Assembly: GCF_018991925.1 (NCBI RefSeq)
Contig: NW_024756966.1
Location: 737,501 to 801,500 of the forward strand
Direction of reading: 5' to 3'
DNA from: Homarus americanus
Taxonomy: Eukaryota > Arthropoda > Malacostraca > Decapoda > Nephropidae
Length of the DNA: 64,000 nucleotides
Below the pieces are notes generated by a model. That model did not search any database. It was given only the letters and a program-made list of their open reading frames with translations, and was not told the origin of the DNA. Made by a program: the position numbers and the translations under genes. Position 1 is the stretch's first letter; each line of letters opens with the position of its first letter. This document shows, piece by piece, positions 63,764 to 64,000 of this stretch.

Positions 63764-63769
63764 CCCGCT

Positions 63770-64000
63770 ACGTATACACAAGGGTCACTTATAACTGGCT
63801 GTGTAAAACAAAGAGAAAACTAACGGAACAGACTGATAAAAACTCATACACTGCCCCGCCGCTTGTGGAGTCAGAAAGTACAGTGAGAAGCAAAAACAAG
63901 TACAAGTAAAAAAAAAAAAAAGAAAAAAACAAAAACACCCAAAAAACTTGATTTATAAGTTTTTTTTTTAGTATGTGATGTTATTGTTTTGTTTCTTTCG
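63770..64000. other. Unique A- and T-rich end, no gene seen
   Basis: An A run (63909-63921) and T run (63960-63970). No coding signal. Confidence 0.5.

Overview
This window looks like non-coding nuclear DNA from an arthropod, most plausibly a decapod crustacean. I base that on three things: extreme density of long GT/CA, TC/GA, GATA and TATG microsatellites, many minisatellites, and repeated interstitial runs of TTAGG/CCTAA, the canonical arthropod telomere pentamer. There is no bacterial-style gene organisation, no tRNA or rRNA gene I can support, and no CRISPR array. Nearly every open frame is a simple repeat read in a stop-free phase. The species assignment is inference.

The only convincing protein-coding sequence is a non-LTR retrotransposon near the right side (element about 52940-55790, CDS 52954-55668, + strand). 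Its 904 codons are uninterrupted. They hold a reverse transcriptase with all core motifs, a CCHC knuckle and a restriction-like endonuclease motif, the layout of R2/R4/NeSL/CRE-type elements. It lies inside a 24-bp TAG/TGG minisatellite, ends in an 18-nt A tract, and is followed by a 20-bp copy of the sequence found just upstream. It is therefore a young, 5'-truncated insertion into a simple repeat.

Layout. 1-9.7 kb: microsatellites and degenerate short-unit repeats. 9.4-13.0 kb: G-rich minisatellites, an 0.8 kb GC-rich island (10.9-11.7 kb) that reads like decayed coding DNA, then a 23-bp BamHI-site satellite. 13-26 kb: microsatellites in mostly unique AT-rich DNA. 25.0 kb: a 157-bp Tc1-like MITE. 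26.4-28.5 kb: short tandem repeats carrying CRE-like and YY1-like motifs. 30.6-31.6 kb: a 53-bp minisatellite. 32.8 kb: a 221-bp mariner-type MITE. 34.0-36.6 kb: a 29-bp minisatellite of about 90 copies. 38.9-39.5 kb: a 22-bp minisatellite. 40-50 kb: unique AT-rich DNA, long GT and GA arrays, a CCAAT-box cluster at 46.5-46.8 kb. 51.0-51.85 kb: a C-rich minisatellite. 52.8-55.8 kb: the retrotransposon. 56-64 kb: more microsatellites, a third MITE (57.9 kb), and short minisatellites.

The most interesting unlisted structure is a dispersed palindromic element seen about ten times (20.8, 21.6, 23.8, 29.8, 32.2, 37.0, 39.9, 45.8, 58.2 and 60.6 kb). Its arms carry CACCTGAAGATTAGACACCC and ATTTCACCTGATGATTAAAC, and in most copies its centre is made of CCTAA/TTAGG repeats. 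It may be a foldback or MITE-like family that spreads telomere-like repeats through the genome.
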